Positions 24,546-32,865 of a stretch of DNA of 64,000 nt are shown here, piece after piece. Under the pieces are notes generated by a model. The model was not told where the DNA came from and made no database searches. It saw nothing but the letters and a program-made list of their open reading frames with translations. Each line of letters opens with the position of its first letter. The first letter of the stretch is position 1. The position numbers were made by a program, and so were the translations under genes. This stretch comes from SKLM01 sp964542755. GTDB taxonomy: Bacteria; Chloroflexota; Anaerolineae; B4-G1. The stretch covers positions 13,158-77,157 of the forward strand of contig CAZIWL010000005.1 of assembly GCA_964542755.1 (NCBI GenBank), read 5' to 3'.

Positions 24546-24707
24546 GTGCACTAACGACTTGTCGCCCACACCCGGTGCGATGCACCTTCTAGGTGCGTTG
24601 CACCTCACGAGAGTATGCTTGCCACGTATGCCAGTCACGACTGATCAGTGCACGGGCGCCAACGGTTTCCAATCGGCGACCAGCTCCGCGACAAGTTGTT
24701 AGTGCAC
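24546..24707 (+). repeat. Dispersed TIR element, copy C (best preserved)
   Basis: 162 bp with both ends intact: GTGCACTAACGACTTGTCGC (24546-24565) and its inverted partner GCGACAAGTTGTTAGTGCAC (24688-24707), 19 of 20 bases matching. Two small hairpins lie inside (GGTGC-GAT-GCACC and AGGTGC-GTT-GCACCT). A GCCGCGC direct repeat is found next to the left end (24538-24544) and 5 bp beyond the right end (24713-24719); this may be chance. No coding capacity. Confidence 0.9.
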
Positions 24708-24736
24708 CCCCTGCCGCGCTCTGAGGGTGAAATTGT

Positions 24737-25312
24737 CTACGCGTGGGGGTGGAAAGACGGGTAGAGTTGGGTCCCGGAGAGCAGCGAAACAATGATCAAG
24801 ACCAGAATGGCCAGTCCCACCAGCACGATGACTCCAATGAGGATGCGTCGTTCCCGTCGATTCTGTTTCGCCTGGGCCTCCGCAATGGCCTGTTGTTCCC
24901 GTTCCTCCTCGGCCCACATCCTCGCCAGACGAGCCCTGGAAGCCATCTCCTCCTGAGCCTTGACCCGATGGCCCCGGTCGCGCGCTTGGCGGAGTTGGTC
25001 TTCTGTTCTTGTCGTGATCCGCTCAAACAGGGCGTCCGTCCCGGTCAACGTCTGCGAGCAGACGATGCAGCGGGGGATGTTCATCGGGTTGAGGATGCCG
25101 CAGGCGGGGCATGGAAGGGCCAGACGGGCACCGCACGCGTGGCACGTCCGCGTGTCCAAGTCAATGGGTGTCTCGCAGCGGGGGCAGCGGCCGCCGGAAG
25201 GAGCGAGAGGCTGGCCGCAGTAGTCACATTGGGGCACGTTATGCTGACCGACGCTGAACGAGACTGCTCCGCAGGACCGGCACTGCACTGCTGGCTCCGA
25301 GGCTTGGGCCAT
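24737..25312 (-). CDS. Zinc-ribbon membrane protein
   Basis: A 191-aa protein with six CxxC pairs in the first 90 residues (CRSC, CDYC, CPRC, CHAC, CPAC, CIVC), enough for three zinc ribbons. A charged, probably helical stretch (~95-150) follows, and then one C-terminal membrane helix (ILIGVIVLVGLAILVLIIV). It is likely a tail-anchored protein with its zinc domain in the cytoplasm. I do not recognise a specific function. It sits 24 nt before the start of the neighbouring GT-C-like gene's end on the same strand and may be cotranscribed with it. Confidence 0.75.
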   Translation of the reverse strand: MAQASEPAVQCRSCGAVSFSVGQHNVPQCDYCGQPLAPSGGRCPRCETPIDLDTRTCHACGARLALPCPACGILNPMNIPRCIVCSQTLTGTDALFERITTRTEDQLRQARDRGHRVKAQEEMASRARLARMWAEEEREQQAIAEAQAKQNRRERRILIGVIVLVGLAILVLIIVSLLSGTQLYPSFHPHA

Positions 25313-25336
25313 CGTCCCTATGCTCCGATCAACACC

Positions 25337-27007
25337 TCAACCGTCGGCCCCACCGACCGTCTCCGAACGCTCCCTCGGGGAGAGGAGATGGTAGGTGAAA
25401 CCGTTCATACAGACCTGGTCCATAGGCTCGTAGTTCTGCCCAATGGCCTCTAGAACCGGCGGCGGGTAGAACTGCGCGCGGAAGATGACCAGATCGAACC
25501 GCTGTCCGTTGATCTGCTCGATGATCTCTGTCATGTCCAGCAGGCCGTTGTTATACAGGTTCAGCAGCTGCGTTGGGTTGGTCACCACAGGTTTCTCGCC
25601 CAGAATGCTGAACATCGCTTCCTCACTGAAGATGGGCCCGTCGGCCGCGCGCACGTGGGCCATGATCTCCTCACCGGCTGCGTAATCCTCCTCTGACAGT
25701 GGATGACCCAGCTGCGTGTACCCCATCGCGTCGTGGTAGGCCACAGGCGCGCAGTGGGTGGAGGCGAGGTTTTCTCCTTTTCCGTAGGCCAGTTGGTTGT
25801 CGACACCCAGGGCTCGGGCGACCGTGGAGAAGATGGGTCCAGACGTGGGCAAATGGAGCATGCGTGGAGCTTGTCCCAGGTAGAGCAAGGGGATCAGCAG
25901 GGCGACGAGCGGTCCGATATGATGGCCCATCCAGGGAGGTCCAGACGCCGATGGGGCTCTTCCGTGGGAGTGCTCTCTCAGCTTGCCCAGGGCTAGGCCG
26001 GAAGTAAGGCAGGCTGCCGCCACCGCCGTATTGAAGTAGCCGAACCCGGCTCCCCACTTGCCGCTCAAAGCGCCGACGCCGAGAGCAAAGAAAAACCAGA
26101 GAGAGTACGCCGACAGGCGGTCCCAGAACAGCTCATAGACCAGATAGCCCGCACCCAAGACGACGAATAGGGTGTGCAGATCGAACCACTGGCGGAAGAG
26201 GAAGAGCGTCTGGCGATAGTCGAACTCGTTGACGTTCGCCTGGATGATATTGATCCACCATTGGCCATCGGTCGCCACGTTGAGCAGCCAGAAGACGGTG
26301 CCGGCACTGACGGCCAGAGCGGCGCCCGCTGCCAAGGCCTTTCTTATGTCTCGCAAGAAGACGTACGACAAACCCGCTGCGACGGTGAATACGGCTGTCT
26401 GTTTCGTGTACCCGGCGCAGAAGAGCATCACCAAACCCAGGATCAGATTCCGCCTGCCGTGCTTCGGGTCATCGAACTCGGCGATGAAGGCGATGGAGAG
26501 CGTCTCGAACATCACGAGCGTCATATGCATCCGGCACAGAGGCCCAATCTGGTAGACGTAGTTCGATGCCAGGAAGGCCAGTCCTGAGATGAGAGGAATC
26601 AGCCATCCTCGCATCCAGTCCTTTGCGTCGCCTCGGATGCTCCGCCGAACGACCAACCCGATCGCCCCTGCAGTCACCAGTGTTGCCGTGAAGGAGAGAA
26701 GTCTTCCGGTCAGAAGCCTGGGGCCGAGGAGGGGCAGCAGGGGGACGATAAGGAGGTGAAACAAGGGGGGATAGTTCGAGGCGTAGAAAGGGAAGGTCCC
26801 GTTGTCCCGATAGGGCCACTCCCCCCGGCTATAGAGGATCGCGTCGTATAACTCAAACCCCTCCCCCTGGTCGTAGTCGTACGGCCAACGGAAGAGTTCG
26901 ACGGCATAGGAGACGTAGACGACCAGATAACCAACGTAGGCCAGGATAACGAGCGCGGTCAACAGGATGCCGAGGCCGCTGAGGATGCGTGACGTGCTAC
27001 GGCTCAT
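25337..27007 (-). CDS. Multi-pass membrane protein, GT-C glycosyltransferase-like
   Basis: A 556-aa protein with about ten hydrophobic segments and a C-terminal soluble part (~430-556). The first extracytoplasmic loop carries YDYDQGEGFELYDA and the later YASNYPPLF, in the place where GT-C enzymes (PMT/ArnT/GT39-like) hold an acidic catalytic residue. They use lipid-linked sugars. Donor and acceptor are unknown. ATG 27007 is used; an in-frame TTG at 27049 would overlap the small gene upstream. Transcribed with that gene from the promoter at 27282-27309. Confidence 0.75.
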   Translation of the reverse strand: MSRSTSRILSGLGILLTALVILAYVGYLVVYVSYAVELFRWPYDYDQGEGFELYDAILYSRGEWPYRDNGTFPFYASNYPPLFHLLIVPLLPLLGPRLLTGRLLSFTATLVTAGAIGLVVRRSIRGDAKDWMRGWLIPLISGLAFLASNYVYQIGPLCRMHMTLVMFETLSIAFIAEFDDPKHGRRNLILGLVMLFCAGYTKQTAVFTVAAGLSYVFLRDIRKALAAGAALAVSAGTVFWLLNVATDGQWWINIIQANVNEFDYRQTLFLFRQWFDLHTLFVVLGAGYLVYELFWDRLSAYSLWFFFALGVGALSGKWGAGFGYFNTAVAAACLTSGLALGKLREHSHGRAPSASGPPWMGHHIGPLVALLIPLLYLGQAPRMLHLPTSGPIFSTVARALGVDNQLAYGKGENLASTHCAPVAYHDAMGYTQLGHPLSEEDYAAGEEIMAHVRAADGPIFSEEAMFSILGEKPVVTNPTQLLNLYNNGLLDMTEIIEQINGQRFDLVIFRAQFYPPPVLEAIGQNYEPMDQVCMNGFTYHLLSPRERSETVGGADG

Positions 27008-27029
27008 GGTGATGGTCAGTCCAGATCGG

Positions 27030-27227
27030 TCACGCTGGTCGGTCTCCAAGTCGAATCAGCACCAAGCTGACTGCGGTCGCTCCCAAACCCAGTGCCATCC
27101 CAAGTCGCTGCAGGGGGCCGAACCCGCTCCACTCGCCAGCACCGACAACGTCGACCCCAACCAGGCCAGCGATGCCGATCAGGCTGATGATGAGGATAAC
27201 GATACCGAGCTGGCGCTTGGTGACCAT
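27030..27227 (-). CDS. Small two-helix membrane protein
   Basis: A 65-aa protein with two membrane spans (LGIVILIISLIGIAGLVGV and LGMALGLGATAVSLVLI) joined by a short loop with Gly and Trp. No family is recognised. It ends 22 nt before the ATG of the GT-C-like gene and shares its promoter (27282-27309), so it may be an accessory subunit; that is inference. Confidence 0.55.
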   Translation of the reverse strand: MVTKRQLGIVILIISLIGIAGLVGVDVVGAGEWSGFGPLQRLGMALGLGATAVSLVLIRLGDRPA

Positions 27228-27281
27228 CGAGAGGAAGGCTCAATCCTTCGCTTAAGGCCTGTCGGGCCAAGAACGAAGCCG

Positions 27282-27309
27282 ATTATAGCACGCGCACGAG
27301 GCGCTGCAA
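27282..27309 (-). promoter_or_regulatory. Promoter of the small membrane protein / GT-C operon
   Basis: On the minus strand TTGCAG (27304-27309), 16 nt, TATAAT (27282-27287). Predicted start about 27275, 48 nt before the first ATG. Confidence 0.6.
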
Positions 27310-27468
27310 CTTTCTACTGCCCAGCCCGTATTGGTAAGGTGGAGGGAGCTCGGACGATGCAGCTTGGTGGGTCCGGCATGGTGTGGACCGGCTATCTAGG
27401 GTCCACGTCGCGAGTGCCCTCTTGGTCGGGCGTGGTACGATCTGAACAAGCAAGGAAGGACAAGGAGG

Positions 27469-28065
27469 ATGGACAAGAAGTGGGACCGAAGGTTGACGTA
27501 CGATGACCGGCGTTTTCATACGGAGACAGCGGCGAGGGGTTCTGCTGAGGCCCCTCCTACGGGACCTCTTGGAACGGACCGGGAGACCGAGGAAGGCCGG
27601 GCCGGCGCCGCCGGCGACAGGAACGTGGCGGCCGTGGCTCACGCCAGCGTCTTGCTGACCCTGATGTCGGCGGGCGCCGGTGGGGTTGGCGCCCTCGTCG
27701 CCCTCGTCGTTCCGTGGGTGATCTACCTGGCCTACCGCGAACGATCGCGTTTCGTCGGGTTTCAGGCACTCCAGGCACTCGTCTATCAGGGGGTGGGGGT
27801 TCTGACCTACTTGGTGATCGCCGTCGCCTTGGCCCTGCTCGTGACTGTGGTCTGGATCATTACCGGGCTCTTGTCGGCTGTGGCCGTTGGCTTTCTACTT
27901 GTCCCGGCGGCGCTTGTTGTCACAGGATTGATGGTCGTCGTACTCCTGGGTGCTCCCCTGGTGTGGATGGCGTACGGGCTATACGCTGCCTACCAGGTCC
28001 ATCAGGGTGGAATGTTCCGCTACTGGCTACTCGGTGAGTGGCTCGAAAGAGAGGTGAGAGACTAA
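27469..28065 (+). CDS. DUF4870-type membrane protein
   Basis: A 198-aa protein with a polar N-terminal ~50 residues and a DUF4870-like core: NVAAVAHASVLLTLMS, PWVIYLAYRERSRFVGFQALQALVYQ, then two or three more membrane spans. The family function is unknown. It starts at ATG 27469 with AAGGAAGGA upstream. Its stop overlaps the next ATG by one base (TAATG), so it is translationally coupled to the TM2-type gene. Confidence 0.8.
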   Translation: MDKKWDRRLTYDDRRFHTETAARGSAEAPPTGPLGTDRETEEGRAGAAGDRNVAAVAHASVLLTLMSAGAGGVGALVALVVPWVIYLAYRERSRFVGFQALQALVYQGVGVLTYLVIAVALALLVTVVWIITGLLSAVAVGFLLVPAALVVTGLMVVVLLGAPLVWMAYGLYAAYQVHQGGMFRYWLLGEWLEREVRD

Positions 28066-28331
28066 TGCACGAGCGAGATCCTATGGTCGCTCTTCTGCTG
28101 GAGCTAATTGGAGGTTTCTTCGGTTTCCTGGGTATCGGCTGGATCTATGCCGGTCGCGCTGCGGGCGGCGTCATACTTCTGGTCGGTTATTGGCTGTTGG
28201 ACTGGGTCGTTGGCTTGATGCTGGCCTTTGGCACCCTGGGCGCGTGGTGCTGCGTTTGGCCTGCTCAGAATCTCCTCTTTGGCGCGATTTCGGGTTACAT
28301 GGCCTACCGCTGGTTGGAGGAGCATCCCTAA
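28065..28331 (+). CDS. TM2-domain-like small membrane protein
   Basis: An 88-aa protein with two or three membrane spans and the glycine-rich turn FFGFLGIGWIYAGR typical of TM2 domain proteins, followed by CCVWPAQNLLFGAISGY. The start ATG at 28065 overlaps the previous stop. Function unknown. A terminator lies 120 nt downstream. Confidence 0.75.
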   Translation: MHERDPMVALLLELIGGFFGFLGIGWIYAGRAAGGVILLVGYWLLDWVVGLMLAFGTLGAWCCVWPAQNLLFGAISGYMAYRWLEEHP

Positions 28332-28450
28332 ATGTTCGCGCCCGACCGGGGGCTATCCAATAGAGATTGACGAAGCCGCCATGCCCCGGCCCTTCCGCGT
28401 GCGGTTGGGCCGGGGGCACCACACTTGGCGCATCATGCCCTACGTGCCAT

Positions 28451-28480
28451 AATCCTCCGTCACTTCTGACGGAGGATTTC
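28451..28480 (+). terminator. Rho-independent-like terminator after the TM2-type gene
   Basis: Stem AATCCTCCGTCA (28451-28462) / TGACGGAGGATT (28467-28478), 12 bp perfect, loop CTTC, followed by TCCTTG. The remaining 120 nt up to 28604 hold worn N-terminal codons of the next pseudogene. Confidence 0.75.
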
Positions 28481-29489
28481 CTTGCAGCGAAAGAGTGGTT
28501 ATCCTATCTAGCCCGTCATCGCGGCGGCTGTCCCTTTCATCTTCCTCTCTTGGCAGCATCGAGCCTTTCGCCTGTCTACCCAGACCCTTCCCCCCGATCT
28601 CTCCATGGCCGGTCTCCAGGTGGGAGGTATGCCCCGCCATCAGGCTCTAAACGCCGTCGAGGTGGCCCTCGCTACACCACTGATCGTCACCCATCACCAC
28701 GAAACCCCGTCCCTATCCCCCAGCCTCGTCGAGCTGCGGTACGATGCCACGCAGACGGTCGCCAATCTCGATGCTGCACCGGTTGACTGGCACGGCGTCG
28801 AAGTCTTCGCGGCTTACGTGCTGCGATGGGGATCGACGCAAATCCTTGTTCCTGTGGCCGTTTCCTTCTCTGAGGCATGCCTCTCCCGTCACGTTGAACG
28901 CATCGCAGAGGAGTACGACGGCCCACCGCAGGAACCGGCGGCGCTTCCCGCGGCGCTGGGCTTCGGGTCTCCTCGTCCGGGGTGCTGCTTGGATTTCGAA
29001 GCAACCCGTCTCCATCTGGCCCTGGCCTTGGTGTCGGCGTCCGCGCGGCGGGTCGACCTGGTGGTCGACGTGGAGGAGTCTCCGGAGGTCGAGCCAGACC
29101 TGCTCTTGCAGTTGCTGGAGGAGCGTCTCGATGACCATCCTGGTCTGATTCCCGGTGTCTTCATCAAGGACCTCCGGTCTGGTGAGGAGGTGACCCTCAA
29201 CAGCGACCTAGCCTTCTCGGGTCTCAGCGTACTCAAGGTCGCCGTGTTGGAGGAGGTCTACTGGAACCTTGATCGTCCCCCGGACCCGGAGACGACGAAG
29301 CTGATCTCTGAGACCGTGACCGAGAGCGGCCATTCCACCGCGAACCTGCTTCTGAGGGATGCTATTGGCGACGGGGACGCGTACGAGGCGACCGAGAGAC
29401 TGGCAGATTCGATGCGACGCTCTGGTTTGCTCAACACGTTGATGGGCGCCCCACATGACGAGAAGGACCCGGGGCGTGAGATCGTGACC

Positions 29490-29665
29490 GACGCCGACGT
29501 GGTGGTAGCCGCCGCCATGATCGATCGGCTGGTTCACCACGCCGAGATCATCAGCTTGAAAGGTCCGAGTTACCGCCGCAAAGGGAAGGAGGGGTTTATG
29601 GACCCTGTGGCAAAGAACCGTTGATATTTCATCGTAGGGTGGTACACTTTTACTTCGTTGACGAC
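29490..29665 (+). mobile_element. IS21-family remnant (3' end of istB)
   Basis: The frame reads VVVAAAMIDRLVHHAEIISLKG followed by SYRRKGK, the conserved C-terminus of the IstB helper ATPase of IS21 elements. After its stop (29624) comes GTGGTACACTTTTACTTCGTTGAC, similar to sequence found past istB in IS21-like elements. The rest of the element is gone. It sits inside a serine hydrolase gene. Borders are approximate. Confidence 0.75.
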
Positions 29666-29898
29666 ACGCATCAAGGCAGGGGTGCTGGGCGGGACTCGGG
29701 AAGCCCACAAGCATGGGTGGACGCGCGACACCTACGCCGACGCTGCCCTTGTGTAGAGCCCCGGCAGTGATTGTGTGCTGGTGGTCTTCCTTCACCGCCC
29801 CGTCCGGTTGGAGTGGGACGAGGGCGCGCCTCTCATCGCCGACATCTCCACGGGGACCTACAACTACTTCAATCCCCAGCGATGTGCTGCCGTCTCCA

Positions 29899-29927
29899 TT
29901 GCACGTTCCCCCGTTTGCTTCTATAAT
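29899..29927 (+). promoter_or_regulatory. Promoter of the kinase-phosphatase operon
   Basis: TTGCAC (29899-29904), 17 nt, TATAAT (29922-29927). Predicted start near 29934, 42 nt before the kinase ATG. It lies inside the tail of the serine hydrolase pseudogene. Confidence 0.7.
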
Positions 29928-29975
29928 TGAGTTCGATCACCAGGCTGCGAAACAGCCGCGCTTCGCTCGGTACCT

Positions 29976-31949
29976 ATGACACCCACCGACCCGCTTGAGA
30001 CACATAAGATCGAGGATATCCGGTCATCCTCCGTTGGAGCCGATGCGCGGGAGCCCACTGCGCTCGGCTCAAGTGAGGGCTCGAAGGTCGAGCGCCCCGT
30101 GGAGCAACCCTCCCGTATCGACGGGCGTCTACCACCGGGATTCCTCCTCCAGGATCGCTACCGCATCCTGTCGGTGCTGGCGATAGGAGGTATGAGCGCC
30201 GTCTACAAAGGGCAGGATCTCCGCTTCTCCAAAGTCAAGCGGGTCTGTGCCATCAAGGAGATGACCAGCAGCGCCACGGACCCCGATGTCCGCCAGATGA
30301 TTCTGCGCAACTTCGAGCGAGAGACGAACATCCTGGCCACCCTCAATCATCCCGGCATCGTTCAGGTCTACGACTGCTTCACCGAGGGCGATCGAAGCTA
30401 CCTGGTCCTCGAGTACGTGCCAGGGAAGGACCTGGAGGCGATGCTCGAGCAGACGCGAGGCTTCCTCTCCGAAGAGAAGGTGGTGAGCTGGGCCATTCAG
30501 ATCTGTGAGGTGCTCAGCTACCTCCACAGCCAGGAGCCCCGCCCCATCGTCTTCCGGGATATCAAGCCCTCCAATGTGATGCTCGATGACTTTGGACGCG
30601 TCAAGCTCATCGACTTTGGCATCGCCAAGATGTTCCAGAGCGGCAAGAGGGGGACAATGATTGGCACGGAGGGATACTCACCTCCGGAGCAGTACCGGGG
30701 GATGGCCGATCCGAGGGTCGACATCTATGCCTTGGGGGCGACGATTCATCACTTGGTGAGCAAACGGGACCCCCGTTTGGAGCCGCCCTTTTCTTTCCAC
30801 CAGCGACCGATCCATGAGACCAATCCAAGTGTCTCTCGAGAGCTGCTGGAGGTAGTGCACCGGGCGCTTGAGTATGAAGCTAATGATCGCTACGGGTCTG
30901 CCGACGAAATGAAGCGGGCATTGACGAGTCTCCGTTCCGCTCGGGGCGGAATGGGCACGGATGCCTTCGGTGCTCCGGCTGTCGTCAGGGGCGAGATCAC
31001 GCCCCAGTGGCGCTTCGCCCTTGAGGACGAGATCCGCTCCTCGCCAGCTGTCCATGGCGGCACGGTCTACGTTGGGGCGTACGACCACAACCTCTATGCC
31101 CTAACAGCCGACACGGGCGAGTTCCTGTGGAAATATGCCACCGATGGCGGCATCGCTTCCTCACCTTGCGTCTATGAGGGCATGGTCTTCGTCGGCTCCA
31201 CGGATAAGGTGCTCTACGCCGTGGACGCCAGCGATGGGCGTATCCGCTGGACTTGCCCCACTGGGGGCAGGGTCTGGTCGTCCCCCCAGGCTGCCTTCCA
31301 TCACGTTTTCTTCGGTTCCGATGACCGACACCTCTACGCGGTCAATGTGGAGTCGGGGCGCGTAGCCTGGCGGTTCGAAGCCGACGGGCAGGTGCGCTCG
31401 TCGCCTCATCTGGGCGACGAGGCGATCTATGTCGGCTGTGAGGCAGGTGTCGTCTACGCAGTGGATACCGGTGGCGAGATTCGCTGGCGCTTTCGGGCTC
31501 GCCGGGCCGTGACCTCCTCGCCTGCTGTGACTGACGAGATGGTCTACATAGGGGCGCAGGACCGATATGTGTACGGTCTTGACGTCCGATCTGGATGGCT
31601 GGCCTGGCGCTACCGGACGGATGGCCCGGTGATCTCCTCACCGGCTGTGGGGAAGGGCATTGTCTTCGTGGGATCAGCGGACAGCCATCTGTACGGGCTG
31701 GACGCCGAGACCGGTCGTCTGGTCTGGCGGTATGGCACCGACGGGCAGGTGACATCCTCACCGGCGTTGTCTGGAGGGCGGGTCTACTTTGGTTCCGTGG
31801 ACGGTGGCGTCTATTGTGTCGAGGCCGAGACAGGCAATCTACTATGGCGGTACCAGACCGACGGCCCGGTGACCTCTTCCCCCGCTGCTACCGAGGAGAG
31901 GGTATACGTGGGATCCTGTGACCGGTACTTGTACGCACTGCCTGGATGA
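29976..31949 (+). CDS. Ser/Thr protein kinase with C-terminal PQQ-type beta-propeller
   Basis: A 657-aa protein. The Hanks kinase domain (~60-315) has LAIGGMSAVYKG, CAIKEM, a catalytic loop FRDIKPSNVMLD (Phe replaces His of HRD), IDFGIAK and GTEGYSPPEQY. From ~340 on there are seven or eight ~40-residue repeats with the pattern SSPAV...VYVGSxDxxLYALDAxTGxxxWRY, a PQQ/PQQ-like propeller. No membrane helix is seen, so kinase and propeller share one compartment, unusual for sensor-like kinases. First gene of a compact operon with a PP2C phosphatase, J-vWA protein, FHA protein and response regulator. ATG 29976 lacks a strong Shine-Dalgarno site. Confidence 0.93.
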   Translation: MTPTDPLETHKIEDIRSSSVGADAREPTALGSSEGSKVERPVEQPSRIDGRLPPGFLLQDRYRILSVLAIGGMSAVYKGQDLRFSKVKRVCAIKEMTSSATDPDVRQMILRNFERETNILATLNHPGIVQVYDCFTEGDRSYLVLEYVPGKDLEAMLEQTRGFLSEEKVVSWAIQICEVLSYLHSQEPRPIVFRDIKPSNVMLDDFGRVKLIDFGIAKMFQSGKRGTMIGTEGYSPPEQYRGMADPRVDIYALGATIHHLVSKRDPRLEPPFSFHQRPIHETNPSVSRELLEVVHRALEYEANDRYGSADEMKRALTSLRSARGGMGTDAFGAPAVVRGEITPQWRFALEDEIRSSPAVHGGTVYVGAYDHNLYALTADTGEFLWKYATDGGIASSPCVYEGMVFVGSTDKVLYAVDASDGRIRWTCPTGGRVWSSPQAAFHHVFFGSDDRHLYAVNVESGRVAWRFEADGQVRSSPHLGDEAIYVGCEAGVVYAVDTGGEIRWRFRARRAVTSSPAVTDEMVYIGAQDRYVYGLDVRSGWLAWRYRTDGPVISSPAVGKGIVFVGSADSHLYGLDAETGRLVWRYGTDGQVTSSPALSGGRVYFGSVDGGVYCVEAETGNLLWRYQTDGPVTSSPAATEERVYVGSCDRYLYALPG

Positions 31950-31971
31950 GGAGGGACCCGAGAGAGGGGGC

Positions 31972-32832
31972 ATGCATTTTCTACGCAGACTGATTGGCCG
32001 TGAGAACCCCTCGGCACCGACCGAGATTCAGGATGGGTCGGGGTCGAGCAGCGAGCGCCCGCGGATGGATGTCGGATGGGTCACCGACGCGGGCAAGGTG
32101 CGCGACCACAACGAGGACGCTGCTCTTGTCATCACGGCAGCCCACGATGCGCGCCAGGCCCATCCTCCATTCGGCCTCCTAGTGCTTGCGGATGGTATGG
32201 GCGGACACCGGGCCGGGGAGGTCGCGAGCTCCCTGGCGGCTCGGGTTGCGGCTCACCATATCACGCGTCGCTCCTATTTGCCCTCCCTCCTCGGGCCCGA
32301 GCAAGATGCCCGGCGTCCGGCTCTGACGGAGGTCCTCATTGATGCCGTGCAAGCGGCTAACCAGACTGTGTCTGAGGAGGTGCCCGGCAGCGGCACCACG
32401 TTGACCTGTGCTCTCGTCTTGGAGACGCAGGCGTATGTTGCCCACGTAGGGGATAGCCGTGCCTACGTCATCACCGAGGACGGGATGAAACAGATCACCC
32501 ACGACCATTCGATCGTCGATCGACTCGTGGACACGGGGCAGTTGACGCCCGAAGAGGCGGCTGAGCACCCTCAGAAGAACGTCCTCTATCGGGCCATCGG
32601 GCAAGGCGGAGCGCTGGACGTGGATACCCACGTGCACAAGGTTGGAGCAGGTGACTATCTACTGTTGTGCAGTGACGGGCTGTGGGGGCTGGTCAGCGAG
32701 ACAACCATGGTCGATCTAATCCGGGAAGCCCCATCTCTTCAAGAGGCGTGCCGCCAACTTGTTACCGCCGCGAACGACGCTGGAGGGAGCGACAACATCA
32801 CGGCTATCCTCTGGCGCTCTCCGCTCGGTTAG
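31972..32832 (+). CDS. PP2C-type Ser/Thr protein phosphatase
   Basis: A 286-aa Stp1/PP2C-family phosphatase. Metal and active-site motifs appear in order: VRDHNEDA, VLADGMGGHRAGE, GSGTTLTCAL, AHVGDSRAY, LLCSDGLWGLV and GGSDNITAI. All aspartates that bind the metal pair are present, so it should be active. It presumably reverses phosphorylation by the kinase 22 nt upstream. ATG 31972 (MHFLRRLIG) follows GAGAGGGGG; the N-terminal 40 residues are polar linker. The operon continues with the J-vWA protein 33 nt downstream. Confidence 0.95.
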   Translation: MHFLRRLIGRENPSAPTEIQDGSGSSSERPRMDVGWVTDAGKVRDHNEDAALVITAAHDARQAHPPFGLLVLADGMGGHRAGEVASSLAARVAAHHITRRSYLPSLLGPEQDARRPALTEVLIDAVQAANQTVSEEVPGSGTTLTCALVLETQAYVAHVGDSRAYVITEDGMKQITHDHSIVDRLVDTGQLTPEEAAEHPQKNVLYRAIGQGGALDVDTHVHKVGAGDYLLLCSDGLWGLVSETTMVDLIREAPSLQEACRQLVTAANDAGGSDNITAILWRSPLG

Positions 32833-32865
32833 GACGTTGCCCATCTGATGCCCACCGGGGTCCCT

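Larger units (their letters stand above)
28605..29930 (+). pseudogene. Serine hydrolase (class A beta-lactamase-like) interrupted by an IS21 remnant
   Basis: The 5' part (28605 to ~29489) has a VanW/YoaR-type peptidoglycan-binding-like region (GLQVGGMPRHQALN) and the start of a beta-lactamase-like domain with the SxxK active-site motif SVLK and SGHSTANLLL, the SDN-like loop. The frame then enters istB-like sequence and stops at 29624. The 3' part resumes at 29670 (IKAGVLGGTREAHKHGW, the KTG region, and VLVVFLHRPVRLEWD), crosses TAG at 29754-29756 where Tyr is expected, and ends at 29930. Upstream of 28605 the same frame reads PVIAAAVPFIFLSW behind another TAG, so the N-terminus is worn too. 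The gene is dead. Confidence 0.75.

Noticed and set aside
24343..24585. Longer DegV frame reaching into the dispersed element
   Set aside because: A consensus promoter lies inside it at 24499-24527, and the extra residues are not protein-like.
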